Part shown: one piece after another, positions 1 through 29,600 of the stretch
Layout: each line of letters opens with the position of its first letter
How positions within the stretch are numbered: the stretch's first letter is position 1
Assembly: GCA_037039925.1 (NCBI GenBank)
Contig: JAXRKP010000151.1
Span: forward strand, 403,501 to 467,500
Direction of reading: 5' to 3'
Length of the DNA: 64,000 bases
DNA from: Doris montereyensis
Taxonomy: Eukaryota > Mollusca > Gastropoda > Nudibranchia > Dorididae
Translations under genes and position numbers: made by a program
The notes under the pieces: model-generated
The model's database searches: none
The model's input: the letters and a program-made list of their open reading frames with translations, nothing else
Told to the model about the DNA's origin: nothing

Positions 1-522
1 TGATTAACAAAGCAACAATATCAAGAGTTAAAATCTACAACATATTACTGAAGGACCCATAGGTACTAATATGTTATTGCCCAGCACCAGATTGTATGGA
101 AACAACAGTGAATTCCTTAGGTGCAGCATTATTAGAGATTTAACAAGACATCTACTTTACATGTATGCACAGATCTAGTGAAGAGTGCACTGGAAATAAT
201 AAGGCTCTACGAAATATTGCGTCAAGACAAGGTGGTAGCATAATGTATGACAAAGGATCTGGGAGCAGTGGAAATGGGAAATGGAAGGACCATGAGAGTA
301 AATGGGTGGTACAGGAATAAAAAAAAGATGATGCTTTCACTTAAACGTTCCACCATACCTACATCGTATATTTACGTAGGGTAAAAATATAAAACATTGA
401 TCAGAAGCATGACTCATGTGCGAACAAGGCAAAGATGAGAGAAACTTAAAATTGACAAAGCGCCACGCCATCTCATTGCCCACGGAAGCCATGGATGGGC
501 CCAAGAGAAAGATGAGGCCTAC

Positions 523-16581
<16,059 letters not shown>

Positions 16582-17572
16582 TTAGTCAGAAAAAAGGAGC
16601 CCCTCATAAATTGAACACTTCACATCTAGCCACTTTTACAAGCACCAGATAACAGACGGGAAATGACACTAAATATAACAAAACGTATTATAATCACAGG
16701 CTAAATAATAGGCCTATATTCTAAGCAAGGATTAATGTTTAACGAGACATATTTCTCTCTAGGTCTTAGAGAGGCATGGGGGAGTTTACACACTGGTCAT
16801 TGCTTCGCCTGACTAAGGCAACGAGTAAACACTGACGGCAAACTCCATGCAGTTTCCTGACACGAAAACTTTACGAACATTTCATTATTTATAAAACAAA
16901 TCCTTTCACCTACGAATAATACAATACACAATCTACGTCATTATTGCTCAACTTTCTCTGCTATTTAGGATTGTTTATTGATAAAATGCCTTGTTTTACT
17001 GCTTCTTTTGTCACTGATATCAGCGCCTTAGATCCTAATAAAGCCGGACTTGATTACTACGCCATGATTTTATACACTTTCCTTGTTAGACCTACCATAG
17101 CAATCCCATCCAATATCACTTATGATTTTTATTAACTGTTTCAATGAAATACATATTATTAAAATGGTTAAATGATAAATTATGATTTAATAAATGTTGG
17201 ACTATTTATCTATGCGGAAAAATATACCCGGAAGTTCAACCTACCCTTGCAATTCTGCGCAAGTCGGTTCACCTCGTATCTAGGTACAATTTGATTACTC
17301 TAAATTACTCATGATTATATTGTTGAAAAGCATCTTTCTGTGGGTTAAATATATATTTACCCTTAAATACATCAAAGATTTAAATAAAATCTCAGTTATC
17401 GGGATTATAATTTCGAAAGTAAATTAAATGAATCAGCTGATCCATGACGTCACATCCTGTTTATCGATATCAAATCCACTGTAAACAACTATGGCGGACG
17501 AATGGATGGCTTCACGATTTTAGGCATTTCTTTTCTGTTTCATGACTCAAGTAGAAGTTACCTACAATTATC
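16582..17572. promoter_or_regulatory. Head-to-head promoter region of CSNK1G and CEP120
   Basis: The two start codons diverge, 991 bp apart. On the CEP120 side there is a perfect CRE palindrome TGACGTCA at 17445-17452. It overlaps an ETS-type site (ACATCCTG, 17452-17459), and a YY1-type ATGGCGG lies at 17491-17497. TSSs are not visible, so a shared bidirectional promoter is inference. One small ORF at 16944-17135 shows nothing recognisable. Confidence 0.6.
17491..17523 (+). promoter_or_regulatory. Upstream ORF 1 of CEP120 (10 codons)
   Basis: ATGGCGGACG begins a short ORF (MADEWMASRF, stop TAG) 82 bp before the CEP120 start. Its ATG coincides with the YY1-type motif ATGGCGG, so it may lie at the transcription start rather than be translated. 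Confidence 0.5.
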
Positions 17573-17589
17573 ATGGGCACTGCGAGTAG
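17542..17589 (+). promoter_or_regulatory. Upstream ORF 2 overlapping the CEP120 start
   Basis: The ATG at 17542 opens a 15-codon ORF that ends at TAG 17587-17589, in a different frame from CEP120 and overlapping its start (17573) by 17 bp. Translation from it would hinder CEP120 initiation. Confidence 0.5.
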
Positions 17590-17618
17590 ATTTCTTGCAG
17601 TTGTATCTGTATTAGAAG
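17573..17618 (+). CDS. CEP120: CEP120 coding exon 1
   Basis: [16 protein letters not shown], aligned with the CEP120 start (LLIVVSILEG). It leaves in phase 1 at donor GTAGCC. This ATG was chosen over those at 17491 and 17542 because only this frame matches. Confidence 0.85.
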
Positions 17619-20600
17619 GTAGCCATGAGTTTTATTCTGTATCTTTGCTTTCATTTACAAATTTTAGGATTGAAAATTGTGCCGGGCATGTTATGTCTTG
17701 TTTCGTTTTGAGTTTCAGTTTGCCTTTGATCATTGTCATTTTTTAGAATGTATTTGTGTCCACACACTAGGATTTACAAATCTAATGTCACTTTGTTCTT
17801 GGTCTCCACTTTAGACAAAACAGAAAAAAGGAAGAAAACAATGCAATTAAAATAAAAAGCCAGCCAAAAAACAAAACAAAAGATGAAAAATCGAACTTTA
17901 AGGATAAAAAAGGTGACAACAAAGACAAAAAGATTAGCAAGACAACAAAGATAAAGAAAATGAGGAAGACACATACTCAAATAAGAAAACAGAGTCTGGA
18001 GAAAACAGTCCCCACAGAAGATAGACAGAGGACAGAAAAAATGAAAGATACAGACATCAAAGGCAACAAAAAAGTGTGTGTGGGGGAGGGGGAGTAGGCA
18101 GCAGATTTTTTTTATTGGGGAGCAGTCACAGATGGTGATATATTTTTCATATCCCAAGTTTCCCTTATTTCATCACCACAGCCATTCTAATATCTGTGCA
18201 GCTGTATATTAACAGGAATACGGCCACCCACTAGAAGACCAAATATACAATTACATTTAATGTAACAAGCAATTTTTATTCTATAGACTAAAAAACAATT
18301 AATGTTTTTTTATTGAAATGAGAACTTGTATTTGTCTCCGGAGTTATTTCACCCAACGTGCCGGAGTTTTTTGTTGCCAGAAATATTTCGTCCACCCGTT
18401 GAGAAAAATGACTTAATAAGACATCTAAGAATATAAAAAACACACAACTATCATACATCAAATTGTTTGTTATTGATTGCTGCATCTTTTCATGCTATAT
18501 TTAGGCTCATAAAGTTGACATGGGATCAGAAATATGCTAGAGAAGATGACAGAGCAAAAAAAAATAGCGAAAAAAAAAATCATATTTTGACACCAACTCA
18601 CCTATAACAAATTATTCACTTGTATTTGGAGTATCTAAGGGATATATCCTTGTAGGGGGTTAAATCCAAATCTAAAACTTTTGACACAGTTCAAAAATGT
18701 TCAAAATGAAGAAAGTTATGTCCATTTTTGTAAAGTCACTTTTACATCCAAATGTCAAAGAAAATCACGTAAAAAATCCAAAGTGAGCATGAACACAAAA
18801 CTAAATTATTATTATAAAGATTGAAGATAATGTACACAGGATGCCTTATTTACAGATCAAGGACTCACCAATTTTAGAGGTGTGGATCTGTATGCCACAT
18901 CTCAAAACAATGCTTCAGATGTAAATGTGGTAAGCCGATGCAACCTTTACACACGAAGTTTGTGCGCTTCACATTTGTTGGAGTGCTGCACACTCGACAC
19001 CGTCTGTCATTCGGTGTGTACACGACAATGTGTTTTGCTCCTTCGAGACGCAGTATTGGGTTGATTTTTCAAGGGCGACCGATTTGTGTTATTGCCTGCT
19101 CTTCTTGAAGTGGCATGATGGCTGAGGCGGCCTCGCAGAGTTGGTCAATCAAGAGGTGTTTGAATTTTTAGACCCATTTTTGTGTTGTTTTCTGCAGATC
19201 TTGATAAACAATACAGAATATAGGCATTTACACACGTTATCTCCATGATCCAGTGAAAGATTTTCTTCCACCATTTTTTTGATCTACGCATTTGCAGACC
19301 ATAATATCCTATCATTTGGTCCGCCCTATCGTAACCATTCATGCTAAAGTTGTAGTCCTGAACAACTAAGGGTTTGACTGCACCTCCATTCTCCACTGTC
19401 TCATCTACCTTTCCATTGGTTGTGACCATCACCACTTGCTTCTTTGCCTTTTTATCCCTGAAAGCTGCACACAGAATTTTATTCTCCTCTGACATCCAGT
19501 ATTTGGATTCTTTGTGTTGCAGAGATGTGCCTTTGCCTTTCACTTCAGGGGAAAGCCAATCCGCTGGGCTTGAAGAGTGCCAGTGTAGTACTGCCTCATT
19601 GCTAGCATTCTTTCTAGCAGAACTCTTGTGGTAAACCATCTATCTGCAAATATATGGTAACCTACACCGACAGATTTCAGCAGGGTGTCAAATATTTTGA
19701 CAGAGGTTCTTCCTTGTTCGTCGCGGTCAGTTTCTGGATCATGCGAAGTTTCAGCTCCATAATAAGTGAGCAAATTCAAAAACATATCCGGTGCTGCTGT
19801 TTATCAAGCCAAAGCTTTTGATATGATATTTATGTGGCTTGGCCGCGTTGAACATTTTATATTTCCACCTCCCCTTCCATCCTATGATCATTTCATCGAT
19901 GCTGACATTTTGAAATGGTGTAATTGTAACGGCGTCATTAAATTTCCCTACGAGGTCCACAAAGGGCTCAATTTTATTCTTGCCTTCTGCATCCGGCTTT
20001 CCTACGTGAAGCATTGTGTGATACAGTACTTCCAGTCTGACGGCTAAAGATTGCATGATAAAAATCAGTCTTCATGCTTTGTTCCATGGAATGATAATCC
20101 CTTACGTAAGGGCGCGGGTCTATCCCCATGGCGTTTGTCACTGCCAAAAATGTCAGAAGTTCATATTTTTTATAGGTGTCCATTCATTGTAACATGATCT
20201 TCTTCTTGCTGGTGTGTTTTTCATCACCTGTTCCTCAGCATAACTATTGATTGATGTCAATAAATTGTCAATTACATCATCAGTAACCAGGGCAAGGTAA
20301 CAGTCCAAAACCGTTGAGGTATCACTGATAATTGCATCATTGATACCTGGTGGCCTTCCACCCTTTGTCAACAGTCTGAAATGATTTGTTGTTTCTCTGG
20401 GATCATTGGTAGATCTACTGATTTCAATCCACTGGTTTGTAGTCATTTGAACTAACTCTAGATCTACTATCAACCTGTCTAGGCCTTTTACATTGACTGG
20501 GTCCAGGCTGAGGAGATGTCCCCCTCACAGACACATCTCTTTCCTCTTCAGTCGAAATGGATTCTGATCCAATGTCCTCCACAGTTTCCCCCTCATCTTC

Positions 20601-23600
20601 TTCACCAACTACTACTACTTTCACTTTTGCTTTCTTCACTTTCCAATGTTTGAAATAAACTAGCTGCTTGAATCGCTGTTAGCCTTTTTGGACGAGAACC
20701 TGTCGCAGATGAGGACGATGCCATCGTGAAATCCAACAAAAATGTAAACAAACTTTTATTTCACAGAAAAATCAAAGAAAACTATGTTATGTTAGAGAAG
20801 TGACGCTCAAATTACCGCATGTGACTCTTCAACTGTCCTACTTTCGATGTAAACATCCGGAGAAAGGTTTAAAAACTTTCACGGGACTCTAAAAGGAATA
20901 AAACGGATTCATTTTTCAAAGATGGCCTTCAATTTTTGTCAAATCTTTATCTCTTGGGACTCAAAATGTACCGTTTGAAAGCTCAGTTGATGCAGAAGAA
21001 GGTGATATTGATGATGAAAGTTTTTACATTGAATTAGATGGTGATGAGCTAGACGATGGTTTAGATCACAGATCTAGATCTAGTTCTACCCATGGCGCCA
21101 AAGCCGATAGATCTAATGAAGATCACACTCTGAAACGGATTCAGATGATGATCAAGAAGACCTACGAAATGAATTTTCCTTGGAGTTCAACATTGAAAGA
21201 TGTTGAACTTGAGCTATTTACCCTGGACCAGATCAAGATCTTTGGATCTGAATCATGAATCCAAGCCAATTGATTTTTTCATTTATTTTTCCCTGAGTCA
21301 CTGTTCACCTTAGCTGCAGAACAAACAAATCTGTATGCCCTAGCATCAGGCTCCGGCGCCATTCAAGCCTGTCACAAGAGATGACATATTCACTACATCT
21401 ATGTCAACATGATGTTGCATTCACAAATTGCAGCATATTCCTTTTACTGGTCAACAGATCCCCTCTATGTGTTCCATCTTTTGCTGAGTCATGTCACGAA
21501 ATCGTTTACTCAGACATTTCTCAGGCTACTTCCACCTGGCAGACAGGGAACAGTTCATCCCTCGTAACCAGCTAGGTCACAACCCATTACATAAAATTTG
21601 ACGCATCATGGATACTGTACTGAAAACTTGTCAAACCTCATACGTCCCGGTGTGGCCTTGAGTGTTGACGAAGCCATGATCCTTCAAGGACGTTTGTATT
21701 TCAAACAATACAGAAAGACAAGCCAAACCCGCAGGGAGTCAAGATGTGGTGTTGTTGCGTGCGTCAAATGACTTCTTACACGACTTTGCTTTTTATACTG
21801 GCAAAGCAAATACTCCCCTCTCCTCCTAACGGTTTAGGTTACGGCGTCGTCATGTCACTTGCTTCTTGACACCTCTACAAGAACAATCATGTATACTTAT
21901 TACAATTTCTTTGCCTCTGTAGGCCTCGCCAAGGATTTATTTGACAAGAACACTTATTCAGGTGCAACACCCAGCCAAATCGGAAACACTGGCCAAAAGA
22001 CCCAAAAAGGCAACATTCCAAAGGACAGTGTCTCATGAGACAAGTGAAACATTATTGCCTGCTTCTGGAGAGATAAGAGACCCGTTTCTCTCATTTCCAC
22101 TAATTCATCACAGAGAATGTCTGCCGAGCGCCGCACTAAAGAGGGCATTATCAATAAAGAATTCCTTTGCCAGTCTTGTCATACAACAACAATATGGCAG
22201 GAGTGGATTTATTCGATCAACTCAGGTCCTACTACCCTGTCGGAAAGCTACAAGTGGTGAGTGGAGTTGCTTTTGGTTTTTGGTTGAAGTGTGCCTCATC
22301 AATGGATACAATCTGTACAAAAAGCATGCCGGCCTCTATTGCGCCCAAAAGACTTACACACTTTCAGTTCCACCTGGAAGTTGCTGATCTCTCATGAAAG
22401 GTGTTGGAATCTAAAGAGACCAAGAGAGACTGGCCCAGCACCAGGAGGATTTAATTTAGTGCACAACAAGCATGTCGCATGCGACTCCCAGGCAGAAAAA
22501 GACAATGCTTTATGTGTAGAAGAAAGATGTGCGCACAGCATCTGGAAAGCGACCCGAGTCTGTGTTTGGATGTGTAGCATGCAATACAGTGGAACTCGGC
22601 TATAACGAGAGCCCCGTTACAAGCAAAAAGTGTCGTTATTCCGGGTTGTCGAATTTTCTTCCGCTCCTTTGTAAACTCTCCGCTTGAGTAAGCAGAAAGG
22701 ATCTTGTCTTTGTCCTTTAGAATGTGTACAAAAGTACTAGAGGGAATGTCAAATCGACGACATATCTCTGCATTGGTACATGTAGTTTCTTTCTTCTCCA
22801 CTTCTTCTATTTTAATGAGCTCCCGTTATTTCCGATGCCGTTAAACATGAAGCACCACTGTATACATCTTTGTGATGAACTATGCTTTGGGCAGTCAGAT
22901 GAGGAACCAAAAAGCTGAACAAACTTTGAATGAGTGACAGAGTGATGAAAATGGTGTGAAAATCATTAAAAAAAATTATTTGATAATTTTTTTCTCATAT
23001 TCATTATTTACAAAGTGCACTATGTTATATATGAAATCAAAGCCTGTTTCCGTGCTTTTTGTCCGGTATTCAGGCTATGGTTTCTGATGTAAACACTGGT
23101 AGTCTGGGTTAATGTGAGATTGCTCTAGACCAGAAATACTTTACAAAAAGAAAACATTTAATCATATTTTCAGTAGAAGGGTCATGTTCAATGTATATAT
23201 ATATATATATATATATGGTAATGGGCTTCTCATTTTGTTTTTAACAGATGGCAACATTATATTGATTTTCTTTGATCTTTATTCTTTGCAGGGAGGGGAT
23301 TTCCAAAAAGGTCTAAACAAAAAGTTAATTGCGGAAGCAAAATTTGATGGCGAATTATTGGCAACAGATCCAGTGCCTCATGCAGAACAGCCAAATTTCC
23401 TTAACCAGGAACTTGCTTGGGAGCTGGATCGGAAATCTTTCAACAGCATCGCCTGCAAAGAAGTTCTATCAAGATACAAGTCTATGCTTACGATGTTCAG
23501 ACCACTATGAGAGAATCAGTAGGATATGTTGTGATGGATCTCAGGTCTGCAGCAAACAAACAGGTGGTAAATTAAGTTGCTGTCAAAATGAACAAATGAA

Positions 23601-26600
23601 ATTTACACTGCATGGGGAAAAAGAATTCCGAAATTGTGAAAGGAATTACCTGGCCTGAAAAGAACAGGGTGTTCAGCAGGTCAGAAATATATCGGATTTT
23701 CATACCAGGTCGGAAAGGTCGGAAATTGATGTCTTGGGTAGGAAATGGGCTCAGGTGGTTAAAAAACAGGGTTTCCATGCGTCAGGGAAACTTTGAAAGC
23801 GAAAAAACTGTTTCCCTGCTCGAGAAAATTCCAGGGGAAATGTCATCATATATTGAGGACTCAACATTAGAAGAAATCAGGTAAATCGAAGTAGACATGA
23901 ACGATTATCACACAGCGAAATAGGAAAATGCGAATAAGTTTGTGGACGATGAATCATCATTTTGTCATCCATTTTCTTTGGTCATGCATTTCCAGTCATA
24001 CATGCTTTGCTGTCTGGCAATTCTTTCCATGTTGAAACTAAACTATTCTGATATTTTTTAAATTGTAAATTTTGTCCGAGGAATTAGGGCAAAATATGAC
24101 AATAAGGGACAACCCGTCAATAAAGACAGAACAAACACGTGACGTTTCGGTATAACCCTTCGTCAGACATCAAACGAAATATCTAGAATCCAGATCTGGG
24201 TACTACCTCAGGCATCACACAATGTGATGTCAGAAGAAAAACAGAAAGGAGGAAGAAAGAAAGAAAAGACAGTGATGATAAGAAACGTATTAGAGGGGGG
24301 GGTGAAGAATGAGCGAGAATGGAAGGTTCAGATCTAGAATGAAATAAAAATATGAAAAGAAGTATGTAATCAAAGGTGAGAAGGAGATGGAGAGAAGGAA
24401 AGAAATAGAGAGAGAGAGAGAGAAAATGGAAGAAAAAAGGCAGGGAAGAAAGAAAGGAGAGAGAGGTGTGAGTATGAGAAACAAGAAGAGAAAAATAGGA
24501 TAAGATAAGACTAGATCTATATCTCACTGGGTCTAGAAAGAAGAAATGAAGGAAGTATCAATCGGGTAGGGGGAGAAAATTTTCACTGAAGGTGTGAGAT
24601 GTATACAAATTACAAATGTATCGATAAATATAAAACAGAGCTAAACAATATGGGTCTGAAATTCTTTACTGTAGGATGCTTTTATATCTTCTTCCCACTT
24701 TCTCCAAGGTCTGCCTAGATTTTGTGTTTTACCTTGTTCAATCAGCATTTCACTGAGGTGCGAAATTCTATTGTCATTCATTCTGTTTACATGCCCAAAC
24801 CATCTCAATTGATTTCAAAATGCCAGTTAGTTTTTATGCCATCTGCTTTGGTTTGATTTCTTATTGTTGTTTTTTCTGTTGTCTCTTTTAGTTTTTCCTA
24901 CTGGTAGAAACTGTGCCTAGATGCCTGTTTCACCTAAATGCCCGCATTCTCAGTGAAACTGATTTTTTCCTATATTAATTGCGCCTCTAAATGCCCATTT
25001 CAAACCAAGATTTTGCTAAATGCCCGGTCTCAACGGCAACTGCAAGGATCATCTTCTCCAAATTATCATAAAATGGGTCCGTAATTGATTAAAATGGGAT
25101 AGTTTAAAAATTGGATCATACATTTATGTAATCCCATGGGGTAGGGTAGGGATGCAAAGTGGTCAACAATGTGCCATGCATTGTAACCACCTTTCATTAA
25201 ATTGTAATGTAATAGAAGATATCCAGTCTTTCTTCATTATTCCACCCACTGTACAGCACAGCCTTTGTCCCATTGGATCACTGGATTTGAATGATAGCCA
25301 ATTACGAAAATTAAACAATCTTCTGGACTCCGCCCACGGCTCTTTCTTGATGTCGTTTTTAAACCAAGCACTCATCGTGATGGAAGGACAAAGTGTGAAC
25401 AGTTTTATTGCTGCACTGTCTGGCTTTTGGGTCTTTTGCAAACAAAACGGGCATGAAGTACGGTTTTGTGAAGAAAGTCTGGTTATGATAGTTTATCACA
25501 AACAAGGAGGTAAATGTTGAATGTCTGCACCGTGCTTGAACTCAAAGCTATCACACCATCCAATTTTAGATTTTGTGTTTAGCTTCCTGGTTACTTGCAT
25601 TGTTTTTGTTTCTTTGCATATACTCTCATTCCTCCTTTATTTTTTCCTCCTTTATTTAGTGCATTAGCCATCATGTTGATATTTGACTGAAGGTCACTTT
25701 CTGATTTTCCAAACAGAATATAAATCATCAGCAAATGAAACATTTACTGGTTTGAGTTTCCACATGCCTACATTCATTTTCTTCATTTTTGAGGATACCT
25801 TTGCAACTGAAAGAATAAATGTGATTTATAAACAAAAGAGGACTTAGGACACAACCCTGTCTTACTCATATATCTATATCGAATTATTCAGATACGTTTC
25901 CAGCTACTCTCACTGCACATGTTGGTTTATTGTAAAATCTTTTAATGGATTTTAAAATTTTTTTTTGCTCTACATTGTGTTCTATTAAGGAATACCACCT
26001 AGTTCGTTCCTCCTCACAGTATCAAATGCCTTTTCTAACTACTAAGTCAATAAAACACAATGAATATTGGAAAGACCAGAAGCAAGACAACAATCCTCAA
26101 TCACAGAATTCCCCAGGGTCGAGTTCTCTCACCTACATTATTATTGATATTCATGAATAACCTACAAAATGTATCCTCGGAGTAAAAGGGATCCATTTCT
26201 GCAGATGACTTAGCCCTCATCAGCACAGAAGACAAGGTCTGTACAGCTCAAGGAAAGATGCAGGTAACACTGAACTACTTGGAAGAAAGGACAGAGAAAT
26301 GGTACATGTCTGTAAATACCAGCAAGACAACCTATTCAGTCTTCAGCTTCTTTACCAAATATCAAGCCAAACTGAAAATAGGAACAAGGCTTCTGGAGAA
26401 GGATGATACTCCTAAATATCTTGGAATAACCTTTGACCAGAGATTGACCTAGAAGCCGCAAGAGGAAGCAATAAAAAGAAGCAGCTACTGAACACGATGG
26501 GGATCCAACCAATCAGTCCTCAAGAAGACCTACACAGCATATGTCCGTCCACTTCTAGAATATATGGGATAGCAGCATGGGGAACCACAGCAGCATCAAA

Positions 26601-29600
26601 CTTACACAAGGTCAGAGTGGTCCAAAATCAAAGCCTCAGGATAATAACAGGAGCAATGCAAACAACACCTATCGCGGCAATGGAATCACAAACAGGCACC
26701 CAAAACTTGGAAGACAGAAGAAACACAAAAATGTTGATCTAGTGTGCAAAAGTAATAAGACCAAAAGAGCACCTATTAAACCGCAAGATGAATAAACCAG
26801 TAAGAAAAAGAATGAAAAGAAATAATTTTATAGATAAATCAAAACAGCTGAGTGGAGAATTATCAATCCCACGGATAGATAAAGAACCTCTAAAAATGTT
26901 TGCTGCATGTTCAGCTTGGGGGTATGGTCCCACCCAGAAATTTGAGATACCATAGAAGGGATAACAACCAAAATGCAAGAATCACCAGAGACCATCAAAC
27001 GCAAGGCTATCAAAGCCATTACAGAGCTCTATCCCCCACAAGATTGGATTAGAGTCATACACTGATGGATATGTCAAAGATGGAGGCTGTGGAATTTTAA
27101 GAGTTTGACCAGTTGGAAATCAAACTAAACAGGCTTTTGCATCAGGCAAGATCTGCACAAACTATAAAGCAGAAGTAGTTGCTATTGAGAAAGCCACAAA
27201 ACTACTGTTAGATAAAGTTGACATCTCACAAAGGGTAGTCTAATTTTTACGGATGCCAAATCCGTATTTCAGGCACTAAATACAATCAATGAATGCCAGC
27301 TAAATCATCTTACACTACTTCTTCAACAGTTATGTCAGTCAACACAATGCACCATATCACGATGGATACCTGGACACTGCCAGATTGATGGGAATGAGCG
27401 AGCAGATGAACTTGCGTTGAAAAAGATTTGAGGATGTCACAGGAGCCATTGATCTTCGAGGAAGAGAAGACAATCATCAAGGCAGCTGTCTGCTATCAAT
27501 GGAGAGAAATTCATAGCAGCTATAACCCCAAAGATCCCATACACCAACTTGACAGAAAATCTCAGGTTACACTATTCAGACTCAGGACTGGGCACAACTG
27601 TCTCCATCAACATATGTATCGCTATCTGAAAGTTTGGGAATCAGAAGGGTGTGAGTGTGGAGTACCCCTACCAGAACACTGAACATATTATCCAGCAGTG
27701 TCCGCTCCACACATCAGAAAGAACAGCGATATGGCCGGGAGAGGGACCTCTGGAAGAAAAGCTCTATGGCCCTATGGAGAGTCTGCAAAAGACTGCAATT
27801 CATGGAGACAATCCGATCCTGATCTGACACGCTGGCAGAGAGATCGAAGAAGAAGAAGAAGTCAATAAAACAGAGATGCGAGTCAAGGTTTATATCTCAA
27901 GGAATTTTTCTATTATTTGTCTTATTGTAACTTGTTCTTCAATTTGATCCTCTACTCTTTTCCTGGTACGCTAAGTATCCTTTATGCTGCCATGAAAAGA
28001 AAATTTAGAGACATCAAAGACAACTAAGGAACATACAATATATATACTGAAACAGAATACTCTTTGTTTTACTTTGTGTGCTGTCTGTGATGCATCCTTT
28101 TCCGTTCACTCAAATCCTTATGTAACATATATATCCTCTATTCATTTATCCAAGGTCTCAAAAGTGGTATCAACTGCTCCACAGTAAATACAGTAAAATG
28201 AAGCCTGAACTCAGATTAGCCCTGTATCTTGATGAAAATGCAATGGCCAAGAAGCTGTATCTGCCTCCAAAGCTATCACAGGTATCATTTTCTCATTTTT
28301 TTTATTTAGTTGTAAACGGGATCGATATGAAGGTGAAAGTTACAAGCGTTAAATGAAACAAATACATGTTTTGAATATTGACACACACCACTCATGTCTT
28401 TCTAGCAATGGTTTTAATGACAACATCCGGGAAATTTTGATTGTAGACGCTAAAGCAAAATAAATCTATGATCAACATGGTAAATTTAAGCGTATATCTT
28501 TACTTAAACTATTTATAATGGATAACCCCATGTTATAGGTGTAATGTCTTCCAATGTTTGTTGAGATTTTGTACTGATTAATTGACCTTGCCTTTTAAAA
28601 ACTTTTTCTCATTTACTTGCTTTTGGTAACCGTTACTTTCTCCGGGGGTCTCTTTTAAATCTGCAAACTAAGTTCAGTTGACCAACACATGCACACACGC
28701 ATTGAATTCAGTGTATTTGTGTCATTCTATAGCAAAAAAAAAAAAACAACTTTATAAACTATCATTCTTTTTCAATTATTTCATACCAGCAGAAAAATGT
28801 ATTCATTTACTTTGTTTATTGCTTTGAATACATATCCATAGATTTTTTGTTTTAAACATTTTGTTCTGTTTGTTTTTTTGTTTGGAGTGCTGTGATTTCA
28901 TTGATACCATTTTTTCATGTGTTTGTTGATTTCATAAAACTCAAAAACTGTTGGTGGATAGTTAAATTAAGCACTATTTTATTTTTCTTACTGGTCAATG
29001 CCAGAATTTATTTATGAAGTGATACATCAGTTCCATGAATATCTGTTTGATACAACAATGAGATCTTCAAAGTTTACCTGCTTTCTTTCAAATAATTTTT
29101 GTGTGTCAGGTCTCAAATCTGATTCACATTATATTCAAATCCTTGTTTTCAAAAAGGGTTTAAACCTGTTTTGTTGTTACAGCCAAGCCAATGATTGAAA
29201 CAACCGCTTAATTAGAACGATTCTTCTGGGACATAATTCTTTCTATGAAAATTATGCTTTTTAATTGGAATGCTCGCCACTTAATTGGAACAAGGGAGAA
29301 ATGGTCAATATCTCAAATCGAGGCAAAAATTCTAATGTGAAAGTCAGTGTAACGTAAATTCTCACATTTATTAAATCTAGATGGAGTTTGTGATCATTTG
29401 ATTATCCTGGTCACACTTGATATGTTTGGATGGCACACACATAGTTATGTTTCATAACGTGTGAATAAGACAATGCAGGTAAGTTTATTGAAATTGTATG
29501 GCCAGTCACAAGTCTGGGAAAACATGCCAATTGGGCTTCTTTGTATTGTACTAAATAAACTTGAACGAACCTCTTTAGATCTATATTGTTGTAATCATGT

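Noticed and set aside
17491..17523. CEP120 start at ATG 17491
   Set aside because: That frame stops after 10 codons; only the ATG at 17573 matches CEP120.
17774..18157. 127-codon minus-strand ORF rich in Phe, Cys and Leu
   Set aside because: Antisense of an A-rich stretch, no conserved motif or splice context.
18640..18665. GGGGGTTAA as right or left end of the piggyBac element at 18874-20724
   Set aside because: No matching inverted end beside a TTAA was found near 20750-20900.
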